Shown: positions 27,601 to 37,777 of the stretch, piece after piece
Numbering within the stretch: position 1 is the stretch's first letter
Layout of the letters: the number at the start of each line of letters is the position of its first letter
NCBI GenBank assembly: GCA_964019415.1
Contig: OZ025876.1
Span: 6,154,793 to 6,218,792 of the forward strand
Direction of reading: 5' to 3'
DNA from: Ianthella basta
Lineage: Eukaryota; Porifera; Demospongiae; Verongiida; Ianthellidae
DNA: 64,000 nt
Position numbers and translations under genes: made by a program
The notes under the pieces: generated by a model
Databases searched by the model: none
The model's input: only the letters and a program-made list of their open reading frames with translations
What the model was told of the DNA's origin: nothing

Positions 27601-30600
27601 CTCGAACCCCATTTTGTCTTTTCATAACCCTTCACTTTCTCCTTCTTCTCCTACCCACTGAATTTTGAGCTCTCCTAGTGCACAATACAGGGCACCTATG
27701 AACCCAAGTCACGTACGAGGACTCGCATACGAACGTGAAGGACTAGGATCTGAGCGCCAGTGGCAATCCGATAAGTACAGCACCAGAGTGGGTAGGAAGT
27801 TTGTCTTCCCTGTGTAATAAGATACCTCGAAGCTGCCATTTTGTTGCTCTGGTATACCGTTACAGCAGCATGGCAGCCGGTTCATCTAGAGTTGCACAAC
27901 TGTGCTCTGTAGGAAGAGGTATTAGTAGGTGCATGCAGGTATTAATCTGATGCTGTCATAGTCCTTTGGATATGCACAAACTCTACAAGCAAATGTATAA
28001 TAATTCCTTTAGAATTAAATGGGATTTAATTCGCTCAAAGTTTGCTCTGCATTCCTAATTTCCTTGCAGCTGCACGGACGCAAATATCTAGCTAGCTAGT
28101 CCCTTGTAGCTACAAGAAATTAGGAATGCAGAGTGAACGTCACAGAAATGTGGTTTATCATGGTGTTGAGTTACTGTTGCTTGTTTCTATGCCTTTTCTG
28201 CTGCCAATACTAAATTCCTTCAATTCTAAAGTAATTTAAATATACACTAGTTGTATTATCAACAACACACCAACATTGATTGTGTTGTACAATTTGTTGG
28301 CTGTGTACTGTATTGACCATGTCCCACCCAAACCTCAGGATGGTCATACCCCACTGATGTTTGCAGCTATATTGGGTCACCTTCCAATGGCCAGACTCCT
28401 GATGGAGACATACCACTGTGATGTGAATGAGGAGGATGGTGAAGTGAGTGAATGGGAGTTAATGAGAGGATAATGTGGTAGAGGCTCATGCTACGGTATC
28501 TGGCAGACTTATGGAGCGTTGATGAGCATTCACATAGCTGTAGGTCTGATTCCAGTAAAATGTTTTGACCATGAGGGTTTCTTCAGTTACAAAATGGGAG
28601 GAGTGAGTGGGCACTCAACTTGTGTTAGTTCCCACATACGACCAAGTGACACAGGAAACTGGAACACAAGATGCACAATCTTATGTTTGATTGTGATTTG
28701 TGATGTGTTTATGTCTCAAATGCCCACTAGTAAATGTGTATGTGTGAGAGATACATGTGGAAATTGCACCTTAATTCATAATTTCATAATGGATGCTGAA
28801 ACTTCTGTCAAAAATCTGTAAAAGCTGCAGTGAACAAAAAGTATTGGACATTTTAAGCCAAATACACCACAATAATGGGTGCCAAGTTGTATAGCTCTCC
28901 TTGTATCAGCTTCAAACCATAGGGTTGAACCTTGCGGAGGTTTAGACCAGATAATCCGGTCTTCCTATCGATTATTACAAGCACAGTTGATACTGTCCCT
29001 ACATTGTTGTATTCTTATCAATGATTGCTAAGTGTGTGTAAAGAAAATGGTTTCTGTAAACGGTTGACACTGTCAATGGCAAATTTAAAGTTGTCCATGG
29101 ATTTGTGTTATCCATGCAAGTGACTGGCAGAATGAGCGTCATTACTGTACGTGAAGTGTTGGGTGTGTGTTTGATTTTAGCAGTGCTAGTGTCTCTGCTA
29201 CAGGCCACAGACAGTGCCATACCCCAGGGTTTGTTTAGTGGCACACTGGTGCCTTTGATCCACCCCACACCCTGTCACATACACCAATGTGGTAGTGATC
29301 AATGTGATGTGATGTGGAGGGTGAGTGAATGGTGAGGTGGTGAGTGAGTGTTTTATTTTAACAGTGCTAGTGTCTCTGCTACTGGCCACAAACAGTGCCA
29401 TAAACAGTGCCATAACCAGGGTTTGTTTAGTGGCACACTGGTGCCTTTGATCCACCCCACACCCTGTCACACACACCAATGTGGTAGTGAACAATGCGAT
29501 GTGATGTGGAGGGTGAGTGAATGGTGAGAGTGGGTATTGGAAGAGGCGCACAGCATGTGAATTCCTGTATCATTGTGTGAATACCATTTGATTATTCTCT
29601 CCTGTAGTCATGGACACCAGTGATGTATGCTGCAAAGTATGACCAGCTCCCTGTACTGAAGATGTTGGTGGAGCATGGGGGAGATGTGTTTCACAAAGCA
29701 CAAGTGAGTCACACTCGTCAGTGTATACCCACAACCTAATACAACATTCCACTTATGATACTAACCATGTACACAGGATTCATCCACTGCCCTTCACCAA
29801 GCTGCCTATAGTGGATCCTTTGAGTGTGTGGAGTACCTGTTGCCCCTCTTTGGAGAGAGGATGTTTGAGGTGAATGAACATGGCCTGACATGTCTTCACT
29901 ATGCAGTTTTCGGTAGTAGCCTCCCAGTGATGAGGTACCTCGTGGACCAGTGTGGATTTGACCTCAGTTTGAGTGCTGCAGTGAGTTGTAGAGTAATACA
30001 TGATCGTGTGATTCATTCTTTACGACGTTTTGTGTTTGATGTACAGTATGTTTATTCAAGATTCAGACAGTGCTATGCACATGCACTTCAATACATACTA
30101 CACACACGATCACACATACACCCACACACATCGTACATGTATCACACACATACACACATACCACACAAACTTACCACACACTACAACAGTAAACAGTTTC
30201 CTGCAGCTATTGTACACACACACATGCAACCGAAGAGCCCACCAATTAGCACTGAGTTCATTTACATTCAATTGATTTGTACAAGTTGTTGGCTGTGTAC
30301 TGTATTGACCATGTCCCACCCAATCCTCAGGGTGGTCTTACCCCACTGATGTTGGCAGCTGGAAAGGGTCACCTTCCAGTGGCCAGACTCCTGGTGGAGA
30401 CATACCACTGTAATGTGAATGAGGAGGATGGCAATGTGAGTGGATGGGTGTTAATTGTCGAGCCAAAAGGCGAGGCAAGTAATTGTAATGCGTTGTCGTC
30501 CCCCGTTTGTATATATGTATGTATAATATGTATATCCGTTCCAGTCAACCCGAGACACCTAGATTGTGCAATAGCCTGGTGTTCTCCGCAGGCGCTCACG

Positions 30601-33600
30601 ACAACAAAACGCTCTACTTGGCCACCATCGACCACGAATCTGCTCAACACTCCACTTCATTGCTGCACGCTGCATTCAGATTGCCCTTAACGTCACTCAT
30701 TACTCCAGCAAGGGCTACATGCCTGTTGGCGATTCCGCCATATTGGCTGACGTCATTTGCCCTGCGTGGCCGGCAGCACTTTCATTGTTCCCTCGGGTGA
30801 AGCGCAAAATGCGCACTGTGGTTAGCTAAGCAGGGACTGGCTTCCCTGCGCAGCTCCAAATATGTAGGTGTCGATGGGTCTGCTGCCATCCAGTGCTTCA
30901 TCTGGCTTGCTATCCCTTCTTTCTGACAGCCAGTGAAAGCAGATTGCAGTTCTATTATTGTCTATAACATACTTGCCCTGGTCGAGTTACGCTCATGCAC
31001 TGTACTTTACAGAAATAGCTAGCTATATGCATTCAAGCGAGGCTGGTTGCCATTTAATGTATGCCCTAGTTATAATGGGAGGAGTGAGTGAGCACTCAAC
31101 TTGTGTTAGTTCCCACATGTGACCAAGTGACCCAGGAAGCTGGAACACAAGATGCACAATGGTTGCAGTAATTAGTAGTAATTTCATTTCCAGAGGAATG
31201 CTGCATCTACACAGTCTGCAGATTTACATGTCCTAATTTAAAGTACATATCAAAAGAAAGAACCATATCAAGTCATCAGCAGTATATATCACTAAATCAA
31301 CCTGTAGAGAGAGTCACAAACAGGTACTTGTGCACAAAATCAATGGCAAACACTGCATATTCTACAATGAAGCCTCCAGAATGAGGCCTTTCAACTGAAG
31401 ATTCACCACCAAAGGGGTATTAGTGGACCTACATGAAATTGGTCACTATGAAGGCAGTGGAACTGTAGAACTCTAGAAATGCATCTCTATATCTGGTATT
31501 ATTATATAAAAGGATGATTTGAGATTTTGTTTACAAAACTGTCATTAATGTCTCTTGAGAAATGTTGTACATGTATGTATGTGAGGTGCTAAGTGAGTGT
31601 TTGATTTTAGCAGTGCTAGTGTCTCTACTACTGGCCACAGACAGTGCCATACCCCAGGGTTTGTTTAGTGGCACACTGGTGCCTTTGATCCACCCCACAC
31701 CCTGTCACATACACCAATGTGGTAGTGAACAATGTGATGTGATGTGGAGGGTGAGTGAATGGTGAGAGTGGGTATTGGAAGAGGCGCGCAGCATGTGAAT
31801 TCCTGTATCATTGTGTGAATATCATTTGATTATTCTCTCCTGTAGTCAGGGACACCAGTGATGTATGCTGCAAAGTATGACCACCTCCCTGTACTGAAGA
31901 TGTTGGTGGAGCATGGGGGAGATGTGTTTCACAAGGGACCAGTGAGTCACACTCGTCAGTGTATACCCACAACCTAATACAACATTCCACTCATGATACT
32001 AACCATGTACACAGGATTCATCCACTGCCCTTCACCAAGCTGCCTATAGTGGATCCTTTGAGTGTGTGGAGTACCTGTTGCCCCTCTTTGGAGAGAGGAT
32101 ATTTGAGGTGGATGAAGATGGTTGGACATGCCTTCACTATGCAGTTTTCGGTGGTAGCCTCCCAGTGATGAGGTACCTCGTGGACCAGTGTGGATTTGAC
32201 CTCAGCTTGAGAACTGCAGTGAGTTGTAGAGTGGTACATGACCTTATTCACCCATCAATTGATTTTTACAAAACGCACCAACACACACATATATCACACT
32301 CATTTGCACTCATGCATGTACACAAACATGTACACCCACCACACATGGTACACCACCATGCACCCCATGTTGTACAGGCAGTATCATGCAAACATTAGAC
32401 AGCTACTGTAGTCCTGCACTTGTAGACAACATGCCCACCTCCATGATACTGTTCTAACACCGCTGTCTGTGAGCTTTCCTCTTGTACAACAACACAACTC
32501 ATTGACTTGTACAGTCATGGTATATCTCAGTGTTCTACATGTGATGTTTTGTGAAAATAGTATTTCCACTCATACTTCTACACACATATCCAGTCTGTCT
32601 ACCAACATTAACTGTCACTCTTTCTAATGTGTTCTATGTGCCTCGTGCTTCTACACAAGGTACTGTCATGTCTGCCAATCATGCTCTAATGAACATGTAA
32701 TCCATTAAAAAATATTAATTGTATTAATCTGGACCCTTTACCTGCATGCATGCTATTCACTGTATAATATACACATTGTGCTTGTACGTGCCTGCTGGGA
32801 CCTGCAGCATTAAAAGCCACTGTAAGCTGTGGATGCAGCAGTATCCTGTTGACATGTAATTTACCTATCTATCTGTCTGCTGACCTCCTTCAGTATGGCT
32901 GTGACTGCTTCCTGTTGGCTTGTAAGGAGGGCCATGAAGAGATTGTCCGTGAACTGCTCACAAAAGACAAAGTGGACCGGACTGTGGTGGACAATGTGAG
33001 GAATTAACCAGTTCACTGTCTCTTTGTCCACTGTGTCATAGTTTGTGTCCCACACTTGCAGGATGGTCGTGGTGCTGTACACCTGGCATGTAAAGGTGGT
33101 CATGTCAGACTTGTGAAGGTACTGGTGGAGGAGTTTGGGATGTCACCAGATGTCAGAGACAATGTGAGCATCTCGACAGTGCATGAGCTGGCACCGTAAT
33201 GGATATGTGATGAGTACCCTGTATGTGGTGGGAGAGTTTGAAAGGGATGTGTTCACAGCTATTGAAATTCTAACCAGACTTAGCCCACCATCTAGGCCAC
33301 TGAGGCATGCCATTTTCACTCATTCCAAGTCAAAGTAGGTATCTCATGTCTTAACTCAAAGGGTTGGGTTGGACAGAGGTTATATTAGTATTTTGCTTCA
33401 GTGGCCACGCTACCAGCTTGTGGTTATCTCTGTACACTGTCAGCAGAAATTGCAACTTACACTAAATTGAAGTAACAATACTGTGTTTCACACTGCTAGA
33501 AAGGAATCGAATTGCAACCATGCATACTTAATTAGTGATGACGAAATAACATGAGTGTTTAGTGCCTAAGCCTCTTCCCCTATCATTGCAAAATAGGCAG

Positions 33601-35769
33601 ACAAATTGCAACGTACATTATCAACAATCTAGTGTCCATTTGATGGCTGTGGAGGTATCAGTCCCTGTGCCCAACTGCATTCATTATTGTGCCACTACAA
33701 TGTCAAGTCACAGGACCATAGTGGTGTGGCAACCATCTAATACCACATAGCTGCAGCCACCACTGCATGTCATCCCAATGCAGAGGTGCCCATGCGTTTA
33801 GTGGAAGGAAGGGACACACCCTGAAGGTGCTTGCTTACAGGATGATCGAAGCCCAGGACCTCCCATCCACTCAACTCAGTGGCCTTGTATAACATTACTA
33901 AGGATTGCTGTGGTGTATAATGGAAGTACTTTAGGATATCAAACCTCCTACTTTGCACATTCCTTGCTCCACTGTATGCAGTACATGGCAGGTGTTATGT
34001 CGCATTCATTTGTCACTGTAGGATGGAAGGTTTCCTATTGAGTTGGCACCAGACAGTGCTGTTGCTGACCTCATCGAAGTTATTCCTCTGAAAGTGGACA
34101 GAAGTGCTCCCCAATGTATGTCATCTCACAACTAGCACCTTACCACTGTACACCCACTCAGTTAATACGTTAACCTCATGCAGCCAGTAGTAACCTGTAA
34201 CATGCCTGCACATGCTCCAAGTCTACTCTCCTCCTTCATATTTCCTTCACCCTTTAGCTGTCCAAAGTCCCCTCCCCTCCTACACAGCCCATGAGTCTGT
34301 CCTGGAGGATGTCTGCTGGATTCCATCAGGGATAGAGTCCCTTTTCATCACACCATTTGGGGGAGTGTTCCCCCTGCAGCCTGAGGGTGGAGAGGAGGAA
34401 GGAGATAAAGACGTGATCTAGCTCCATGTGCCTCAGGGGGCAGTGAGAGCAGATGGAGAGGGAGTGTTGGAGGTCCGCTATGCAGTGATTCCTGATGGTC
34501 CATTCAGGACACCAGAGGGCTACAAGCTCTGCAGTATGGCAGTCTACCTCTACTACGACCCAGCCCAGACCACCAAGCCCTTCTACCTTCTCCTTCCCCA
34601 CTGGTATGGTGCCCCAGATCACCCTACTTTTGTCACCTCACCCCACACCCTCTCAGAGGGGGAGAGTCACTACCAGCTTCATTTGCTGGAAGGAGGAGAG
34701 TTCAATGAGATGTATGGGACCCTGGAGGTGGACGGACACAGCACCCTGTTTGGACAAGCTTACCGCCTGGAGGCCACCAGCAGATACTATGCCTCACTTT
34801 GGGAGAGGGAAGAAAGAAATGCCCGGCACTCAAGAGTTGTAATCACTTATGCTGATCAAGTGTGGATCCAAGTAAGTGTTCTTGGTGCACATGTCTTGCT
34901 GTTACAACTCGACTTGCTTTCTTGTTGTAACCATTTAGATCCTAAAGCGCTACTGGAAGAATTGGAAGAAGGTTCACAATGTACAGTTTCGGTTTGTTGG
35001 CGACCTCATCGAAGGCACTCTGGATGTGGAGCAGGGGAGGGGGTGGGATGCATCCACAGTTGGTCCAAACAAGGTGGGTACTAGCACTTCTCATGTGACA
35101 GATATACAGTCCCACTCTCAGTATGTATGCATGGTTTGTTGTGATAATAGGTCTCAGCTAAAGACGTTGAATTCAAGACAGAGTACAAACGCCGTGCTCT
35201 GAAGGAAGCTGTGATTGAAGAGGTATACCCCCCATCCATCACTGTTAAAGCTGTCAGCAGCCAAGTACCCGAACACCTCAGATGTCCCAGGCACGTTTGC
35301 CTGCGTGTCAGTGGGACCTCAAAAGGTGGACTGACATTTCCTGTTGAGGTGTTTGAGGAGAAGGAGGGTGAGTTGTATGAACTATGTGTACGGTATGTAC
35401 ATGCACACTCAAGTGGGCAAGTGTAACTTTCTCAGCTGTTCACTACATATGTGAAATGCACATATCCCTGCATGCATAAACTGGCACGTCAAAACCAAAA
35501 TGAATTTTGCACTTGCTTCTAAATAAATGTAATGGCTCATTTCTACTCTTAGACTACATAATTTTACAGAGAACAGCTGGATGAACATGTAATCATTGCT
35601 GTCCTCTCATGCACCTGTGTGTCTTTACTCCACTGTAGCCTACTCTGTTGTGGCTGTGAATGTGCCTTCAGAGGAAGGTTCTTCAGAAAGACCAGATTCT
35701 CCGAAACATCCGGCTCTCACTACCATTAGAGGTATGTAAATGTGTGTGTGTGCGTGTGTGTGTGCGTGC

Positions 35770-35807
<38 letters not shown>

Positions 35808-35812
35808 GTGCA

Positions 35813-35871
<59 letters not shown>

Positions 35872-36883
35872 TGATTGAATGTAGTTTGGGACAAGCTGAG
35901 GAAGCTCATGATTTTGCACAGGTTGTATTACAGTACCATGCAGGCGATGTTGTTGCAGGCCCATTGCTGTTAAGCTTCCGTTAATGATGTGCTATTAATG
36001 GTTGAGCTGTGTACCTCTATTGATGCAGTGTCACAGGTTCTTGAAAAGTATGAGGATGATTTCTTTGAAGTGGTGGATGCCAAAAAGCTTAACCTGCTTA
36101 AACTGAAGCGTAAGAAGGTGATCACTGCGGATCTGATCTCAAAGATAGAGAGTGCTGATGATGAGAATGCCAAGGAAATACTGTTTGATCATTTGAAGTG
36201 TAACGCTGACATGGCCAGTCTGAGGGAGTACTGTGAAGTGGTCATTGCAGCAGTTGGCTATCCCAAAATGCAGAACCTTGGGAAGAAGATGTTAAGTAAT
36301 CTGCCAGCAAAAGGTTTGTTCAAGTGGCCATGGTGCATGTGTTGTCTGTGGCTATCCTGCATATGCAAGTGCTTGTATACTAGTGAGCTTGTTTGTTTGG
36401 CTGTAGCAATGCTTTGTGTCTTTATAATATTATAGTTAAAGCATGCATACCTCTCTTGGCAGAAGTGGCCATTTAATTGACATGTTCATCTTGTCCTCTT
36501 CTTGTTGCTCTGGTGTCACAGTGACTTGGTCACTCCTCATGCAATCATCTTTGCCATGAAGAATGCAAACCATCTGTTTCGTACCACCAGCTAGACAAAC
36601 TGCCATGCTAACCTGCGACTGAGTCAGACCTCAGCACTACTGATACTGCCTACTGATGTTAAAACAACTAGTTCATGTTCTACTACCACTAAATGCGGAT
36701 CACTACAAATGTATCGATTACCATATGGAAGCAGACTAATAATATTATACCAAGCTCATCTCAAAGACAAAATTATGGGTTTTACGTACATGTGTGCATA
36801 TAATATGTGCGGCTGGCATAATTATGTTACAACCACCTTTTTACGTAGCAGTGTGATTGGTTTTCCATACAGGTAGCAACTGA
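15668..36883 (+). CDS. Gene A: ankyrin repeats - ZU5 - CARD-like protein (one in-frame stop)
   Basis: Exons: 15668-15915, 16041-16098, 19715-19822, 19916-20017, 21156-21257, 21375-21473, 23944-24045, 24275-24379, 24579-24680, 28339-28443, 29608-29703, 29777-29980, 30331-30435, 31846-31941, 32015-32218, 32894-32995, 33062-33163, 34022-34115, 34258-34871, 34939-35073, 35151-35367, 35639-35731, 36029-36313, 36873-36883. Phases agree throughout, giving about 1,160 codons. Order: novel N-terminus (~102 residues), about 18 ankyrin repeats, ZU5, two conserved exons, linker, CARD-like death fold, tail GSN. A TAG interrupts the ZU5 exon at 34419-34421 where gene B has CAA. Either A yields a truncated ankyrin protein, is a young pseudogene, or the base is an error or polymorphism. 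An alternative last exon at 36522-36559 would end SSLP. The domain plan suggests a cytosolic scaffold or immune sensor; that role is inference. Confidence 0.85.
18112..18225 (+). repeat. Dispersed repeat, copy 1
   Basis: Shares TGTGGTTTATCATGGTGTTG and the following CTTGTTTCTATGC...TTTTCTGCTG with 28130-28240 in another intron of the same gene. The family is not identified. Confidence 0.6.
18763..18963 (+). mobile_element. SINE-like repeat, copy 1
   Basis: Shares with 19086-19293 a head (GAATGGT(C/T)ACTGCT..GAGTAGC..GTGG) that resembles a tRNA A-box region, and a tail with TTTGAGCTGTC, GGCATGCAG and AGCAGCTCGAG.ATCACTTCA. Both copies face the same way. tRNA origin is inferred from the box-like spacing. 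Confidence 0.5.
19086..19293 (+). mobile_element. SINE-like repeat, copy 2
   Basis: Second copy. Here the B-box-like stretch is clearer (GGTCCTGAGTTCCATTC about 65 bp after the A-box-like GAGTAGCTTGGTGG). Roughly 75 percent similar by eye to copy 1. Confidence 0.5.
20018..21155 (+). other. Intron 4 of gene A with ~1 kb insertion
   Basis: The matching intron of B is only 133 bp (41209-41341). The two align at both ends but A has an extra segment from about 20075 to 21110. The insert has no clear terminal repeats or coding frame. Confidence 0.55.
22044..22178. repeat. 135-bp inverted repeat (hairpin) in intron 6 of gene A
   Basis: GTTGAACAAGGGCTAATCAC at the left pairs with GTGATAAGCCCTTGTTCAAC at the right, continuing through TGGATA(C)TACG / CGTAATATCCA. 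The central ~70 bp form the loop. A diverged version is at 42409-42558 in gene B. It could be a foldback MITE older than the A/B duplication, or a structured intronic RNA. Confidence 0.75.
22499..23838 (-). mobile_element. TA-flanked inverted-repeat DNA transposon, copy 1
   Basis: The ends are inverted copies beginning CCGTAATTCGGGAAATTT, with further internal palindromes of TTTTCGTGG / CCACGAAAAT type. It is flanked by TA on both sides (22497-22498, 23839-23840). Gene B has the same intron site with a single TA (CAGTGATATAATATAGAATG near 42931), so this is a clean insertion with a TA target duplication, as in Tc1/mariner/pogo elements. Minus-strand frames hold a short helix-turn-helix-like segment (YSPWDRAATGRYASQHGVAA, then ETTVRSIKAAYVREVQ), but no DDE catalytic region. 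It is a deleted, non-autonomous copy of 1.34 kb. Superfamily assignment rests on the TA and the HTH-like piece. Confidence 0.85.
25148..25185. repeat. (GT)n microsatellite in intron 9 of gene A
   Basis: Short GT run at the same relative place as the longer runs at 45286-45387 (gene B) and 62316-62399 (gene C). Confidence 0.9.
25326..25883. mobile_element. MITE with CAGTGGCGGATC ends
   Basis: The 558-bp segment begins CAGTGGCGGATCCAGGGGG and ends CCTAGATCTGCCACTG, imperfect inverted repeats. It is flanked on both sides by AGCGG (25321-25325, 25884-25888). The subterminal G-run/C-run and GGGGGGATGCCCCCGGACCCCC can pair over a long distance. CAGTGGCGGATC ends are common in hAT-type elements, but those usually make 8-bp target repeats; only 5 bp are visible here. 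It has no coding capacity. Confidence 0.75.
26617..26650. repeat. (TTC)n microsatellite
   Basis: About eleven TTC triplets in intron 9 of gene A. Confidence 0.95.
27184..27448. mobile_element. Foldback element (long inverted repeat)
   Basis: Two arms of about 110 bp (27184-27297 and 27338-27448) are near-perfect inverted copies, for example CAAGTAAAGGCTGTTACACA against TGTGTAACAGCCTTTACTTG, around a loop of ~40 bp. There is no coding capacity. It is a foldback MITE or similar; no target duplication was resolved. Confidence 0.85.
28130..28240 (+). repeat. Dispersed repeat, copy 2
   Basis: Matches 18112-18225 (TGTGGTTTATCATGGTGTTG and flanks). Directly upstream, CTCTGCATTCCTAATTTC at 28045 and GAAATTAGGAATGCAGAG at 28110 form an inverted pair. 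Confidence 0.6.
28339..29980 (+). repeat. Gene A ankyrin module 1 (exons 10-12)
   Basis: Exons of 105, 96 and 204 nt, all phase 0-0, encode four ankyrin repeats: DGHTPLMFAAILGHLPMARL, SWTPVMYAAKYDQLPVLKML, then SSTALHQAAYSGSFECVEYL joined to LTCLHYAVFGSSLPVMRYL. The intron between the first two exons carries the exon-like segment described under findings, partly duplicated in tandem (29180-29321 and 29363-29512). Confidence 0.85.
30331..32218 (+). repeat. Gene A ankyrin module 2 (exons 13-15)
   Basis: Same three-exon unit as module 1, with the 618-bp insertion 30455-31072 in its first intron. Module 2 of gene B carries the same insertion at the same base. Confidence 0.85.
30455..31072. mobile_element. 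618-bp insertion in module 2 of gene A
   Basis: Compared with modules 3 and 4 of gene B, which read GAGTTAATGGGAGG here, the segment starts after GTGTTAA and ends before TAATGGG. That implies a TAA target duplication. No terminal inverted repeats are evident. It contains a short frame (QPETPRLCNSLVFSAGAH) and CCAAAAGGCGAGGC near its left end. The family is not identified; a SINE or a Harbinger-type derivative would fit a 3-bp TAA duplication. Confidence 0.6.
34258..34871 (+). other. ZU5 exon of gene A, with in-frame TAG
   Basis: The 614-nt exon encodes the ZU5 domain: ESLFITPFGGVFPLQPEGG, LHVPQGAVRADGEG, YKLCSMAVYLYYDP and the diagnostic KPFYLLLPHW. ZU5 is found in ankyrins, UNC5, PIDD and ZO-1 and mediates intramolecular and spectrin or death-domain contacts. 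The frame is open except for the TAG at 34419-34421. Confidence 0.85.
35738..35870. repeat. (GT)n microsatellite with CG interruptions
   Basis: It follows the linker exon (35639-35731) of gene A by a few bases. Slippage here would fall close to the donor site. Confidence 0.97.
36029..36313 (+). other. CARD-like death-fold exon of gene A
   Basis: The 285-nt, phase 1-1 exon encodes about 95 mostly helical residues: VLEKYEDDFFEVVDAKKL, KKVITADLISKIESADD, AKEILFDHLKCNADMASL, CEVVIAAVGYPKMQNLGKKM. The spacing of hydrophobic positions and the A-x-x-LL-x-x-L / F-L-L pattern fit a CARD; a DED or other death fold is not excluded. It occupies the place held by a Death domain in gene B. Confidence 0.7.
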
Positions 36884-37777
36884 CCAACCCACCGAACAAC
36901 AGCTGTGCTGTTTCACAATTACGTATAACATGTTTAGCTACTGATTGACACTGAATTACATCATCTGTGTGTGTTGTGTGACAAATGTGCTGAGCACCAA
37001 TTTTGATGCTATTGGTGTAATGTTTTCTGTTTTTGAATTGTTTGTATTATTCAACTGTATCATTGTATGTAGTGGTATTTAGTGTTAGCTCTTGGTAACA
37101 TTACAATTGATGTTTAATTTACAACTATTAACATTGCAACCAGTTCCAGTTGTCAATCAGCTATAGCTTGCAACTTGGTATAGCTAGCTACAACTCTCCA
37201 GCTAGGATGCAACCCCATTGCAGTATAATTGTGTTGCAATTGATACGTACCCCCTGAGGTATGTAGCTTGCTAAGCACAGGCTACAGTTAGCTACGTACA
37301 CGCATGTATAGTCATACGAGTCACGTGATCATCGAGAGTAGATCGAGGGCTCAGGTAGCATATAGCTAGCTATGTGGCACACATGCGCGCAATGCATATA
37401 GCACTGCACTGCAAAGCGACATTTAATGGTACCGGTTCAAGTGAAGATATCTTACTGTTCACATATAGGTGGTAATTACGTATAAAGTGTCACGAACTGC
37501 TTGCAGATAATTAAATTCATTTCCACGGAATCTTCATCCATGTTTCCACAAAACGTGTAGACTAACTACCACGGAGTGGGACAACTTAAGGACCTCGCAA
37601 TGGACCACTTTAAGTAACTGGAGTACCATTAAAACATCTTCAACTTCACTGCACTTTGATTGTCGAGAGCAAGCTCGCTAAATCTCGGTGGCCATGCAGT
37701 GATGCATGGGCATCGAATCGGCACACTCAATAAACAGCCATTTTTACCTCTTTCGCAATCTTCCTGCAGTGTGCAAA
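36884..37777. other. Gene A 3' UTR and LYRM7 upstream stretch
   Basis: The first ~200 bp align with the 3' region of gene B (AACAACAGCTGTG, ACATGTTTA). The remainder is unique sequence with GTCACGTGATC at 37320. No further exon is supported. Confidence 0.5.

Larger units (their letters stand above)
24681..28338 (+). other. Intron 9 of gene A (3.7 kb), insertion-rich
   Basis: It separates the constant ankyrin exons from the repeated module. It contains a (GT)n run (25148-25185), the CAGTGGCGGATC MITE (25326-25883), a (TTC)n run (26617-26650), the 27184-27448 foldback and the second dispersed repeat (28130-28240). Around 25890-26190 and 26350-26575 short open frames occur without recognisable domains. 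The ends match the corresponding introns of B and C (shared CCTGTGAGGAGCTATAA). Confidence 0.6.

Noticed and set aside
29198-29551. Minus-strand frames across the ankyrin modules (also 46239-46676, 48058-48270, 49263-49538, 50821-51096, 52382-52615)
   Set aside because: They are antisense shadows of duplicated ankyrin exons and introns, and recur only because the modules are duplicated.
36522-36559. Last exon of gene A ending SSLP
   Set aside because: The acceptor and phase work, but the exon at 36873-36883 gives the same GSN ending as gene B and lies in sequence homologous to B. I kept 36522-36559 only as an alternative.
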